Below are positions 62,895-64,000 of a DNA stretch of 64,000 nt, piece by piece. Source of the stretch: Parundibacterium terreum (GTDB lineage Bacteria; Pseudomonadota; Gammaproteobacteria; Burkholderiales; Burkholderiaceae_D); the NCBI RefSeq assembly GCF_014636315.1, contig NZ_BMED01000005.1, forward strand, positions 310,001 to 374,000. The letters run 5' to 3'. Both the position numbers and the translations under genes were made by a program. Positions within the stretch are counted from its first letter, which is position 1; every line of letters begins with the position of its first letter. Under the pieces are notes generated by a model. The model was given only the letters and a program-made list of their open reading frames with translations, was not told where the DNA came from and did no database searches.

Positions 62895-63622
62895 TAAAAG
62901 CCCAGACTATCAAGTAGGTTGTCTACGTCGTCCTGTTCTAATGCTGTCGTAGGGACAGAAGGGCCCTCCATCAATTCCACGGCTTTTTCCTTGAAGTTGG
63001 CCGGTGCATTGTCGATCAATATCTGCGCCAGTTCATGTTCAACCGCCTTGGTAATTCCCACTACTTTTTTGATCAGCTGGCCGGTCAGATCCTGGAAATC
63101 TTGCGCCATCATGATATCCAGCAGGCGGGCTTTCTCGGCATCGGTCGATGCGATCACGGCATTGGCAAAACCTTTGGAGTCATTTGCCAGCGTCTTGAAT
63201 TCGTCCACGCTGAGCTTGCCTGCAAACAGGTTTTCCCATCGCGCATCCATGTCCTTGGCGCTTTTTGCCAGTGCGTCCTGCTCAGGCATGCCGGCGTCTG
63301 TCGCGTTCAATACCTTGTTGGCAGCCTGTTCTGTCAGCGTGGCGACATATTCAAGCCTGCCTTGTGCATCGGTAATCTGGGATGCTACATCCGACAGCGA
63401 GCGGTCGTAGCCGAGTTCGCGCATCGAGTCATGCAGCATGCGGACTATGCCGCCCAGCCTGTCGAACATCGGTTTGCCGGAGTCGTCACCCTGGAAGTTG
63501 AGTTTTGGCGCTGCTGGTTCTGGTTCGGGCTGTGCTGGTGCGGGTACGGCAGCGACGGGTGCTGCTCTCTGGGTGGACATTTCTTCAAACAATGCATCCA
63601 GATCATCTGCTGAGTCAGTCAT
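62894..63622 (-). CDS. CheZ-type protein phosphatase (second full-length copy)
   Basis: A 242-aa CheZ. After a Pro/Ala-rich N-terminal extension (about 15-45) comes the helical bundle with MAQDFQDLTGQLIKKVVG, the catalytic DxxxQ region identical in type to the CheZ at 25872. It ends VDNLLDSLGF, the CheY-P-binding tail. It is translationally coupled to the CheA downstream. The ribosome site is AAAGGA. A possible sigma-70 promoter lies at 63812-63839. Confidence 0.92.
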   Translation of the reverse strand: MTDSADDLDALFEEMSTQRAAPVAAVPAPAQPEPEPAAPKLNFQGDDSGKPMFDRLGGIVRMLHDSMRELGYDRSLSDVASQITDAQGRLEYVATLTEQAANKVLNATDAGMPEQDALAKSAKDMDARWENLFAGKLSVDEFKTLANDSKGFANAVIASTDAEKARLLDIMMAQDFQDLTGQLIKKVVGITKAVEHELAQILIDNAPANFKEKAVELMEGPSVPTTALEQDDVDNLLDSLGF

Positions 63623-63946
63623 AGTCCTTTATTCTCCATAATCGCTGTGATTGCGCTGCACATCATTGTGCCGGCAGCGCCGCAAATATCAATGTACTTC
63701 ACAGATAGGTTTGTTTTGCCATTTCGTTGGGGAGCTGTTGCGGCATTGGTACGGCAACAGCGCGCAGTAGCGCAGATTTGCTACGCCGCAGCCTCTTTTG
63801 TTGGGTTTGGCATGATAGCGTCATACTACAGGACTTCAATATACATAGGATAACCCTGAGCAACAAAATTTGTCATCTTTTAATTGTCACGAATGGTTAA
63901 GGATGCGCTGGACGCTTGCATGCGACAACATTCAAACCATGGTCAT
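63623..63946. other. Gene-free leader region of the cheZ-cheA pair
   Basis: About 324 bp with no convincing gene. On the minus strand TTGAAG (63839-63834), 16 bases, TATCAT (63817-63812) forms a plausible sigma-70 promoter, giving a leader of about 180 nt. No sigma-28 site is present, unlike before flgM and flgK. Confidence 0.4.
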
Positions 63947-64000
63947 CTATGCAGGTTTGGTCGCTGCATTCTGTTCCGCGATAAATTTCTCCGGCGTTTG
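63947..64000 (-). CDS. Possible 3' end of a gene running off the window
   Basis: On the minus strand the frame is open from the window edge to a TAG at 63949-63947, giving a tail QTPEKFIAEQNAATKPA. With only 17 codons this could be chance; the product cannot be named. Confidence 0.25.
   Translation of the reverse strand, partial: QTPEKFIAEQNAATKPA

Noticed and set aside
63647..63853. 68-codon open frame at the right end, plus strand
   Set aside because: No ribosome site, no recognisable motif, and it overlaps the putative promoter of the cheZ-cheA pair.

Overview
The window looks like chromosomal DNA of a motile betaproteobacterium in the order Burkholderiales. The protein sequences and the flhDC-motAB-che-flhBAF-flg order suggest Oxalobacteraceae (Herminiimonas/Janthinobacterium type). 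This is inferred from gene content and moderate GC, not from a database search. I found no rRNA, tRNA, CRISPR array, transposase or phage gene. Coding density is high, and no gene shows a clear frameshift.

Layout. (1) 1-5044: the 3' part of cysE, then a minus-strand group: lpxH, two cyclophilins (cytoplasmic and exported), an L,D-transpeptidase and a TPR protein that share a similar C-terminal domain. (2) 5255-10641: housekeeping genes on the plus strand (cysS, a 3-methyladenine glycosylase, accA, tilS, dnaQ), with a (TA)12 microsatellite before dnaQ. (3) 10642-11300: an AT-rich gene-free region with two tandem sigma-28-type promoters and two RNA hairpins, leading into flhDC. (4) 11301-35910: flhDC, a membrane methyltransferase, motAB, a full chemotaxis cluster (short CheZ-like, cheY, cheA, cheW, two MCPs, cheR, cheD, cheB, cheY, cheZ), an EAL-HDOD protein, flhB-flhA-flhF-flhG-fliA, and a second stator pair motC-motD. 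(5) 36012-37495: an islet with a DUF3224 protein and an AraC regulator. (6) 37611-50145: flgN-flgM and flgA on the minus strand, and the complete flgBCDEFGHIJKL run on the plus strand. (7) 50232-60847: an amidase, purL, a periplasmic binding protein, the msrB-yciB-bolA-parvulin operon, and selO. (8) 61101-63622: a detached cheZ-cheA pair on the minus strand.

How it works together. FlhDC should switch on the flagellar genes. FliA (sigma-28) then reads late promoters; consensus-quality sites are visible before flgM and flgK, and unexpectedly two lie before flhDC itself. FlhF/FlhG place the flagellum, FlhA/FlhB export its parts, flgB-L build rod, hook and junction, and MotAB and MotCD power it. 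CheA/CheW/MCP signal through CheY, with three CheZ-type proteins available to dephosphorylate it.

The least ordinary observations are the sigma-28 feedback promoters and structured leader upstream of flhDC, the FlhG with a degenerate P-loop, the three-CheZ/two-CheA arrangement, and the MCP with a C-terminal sensor-like domain.
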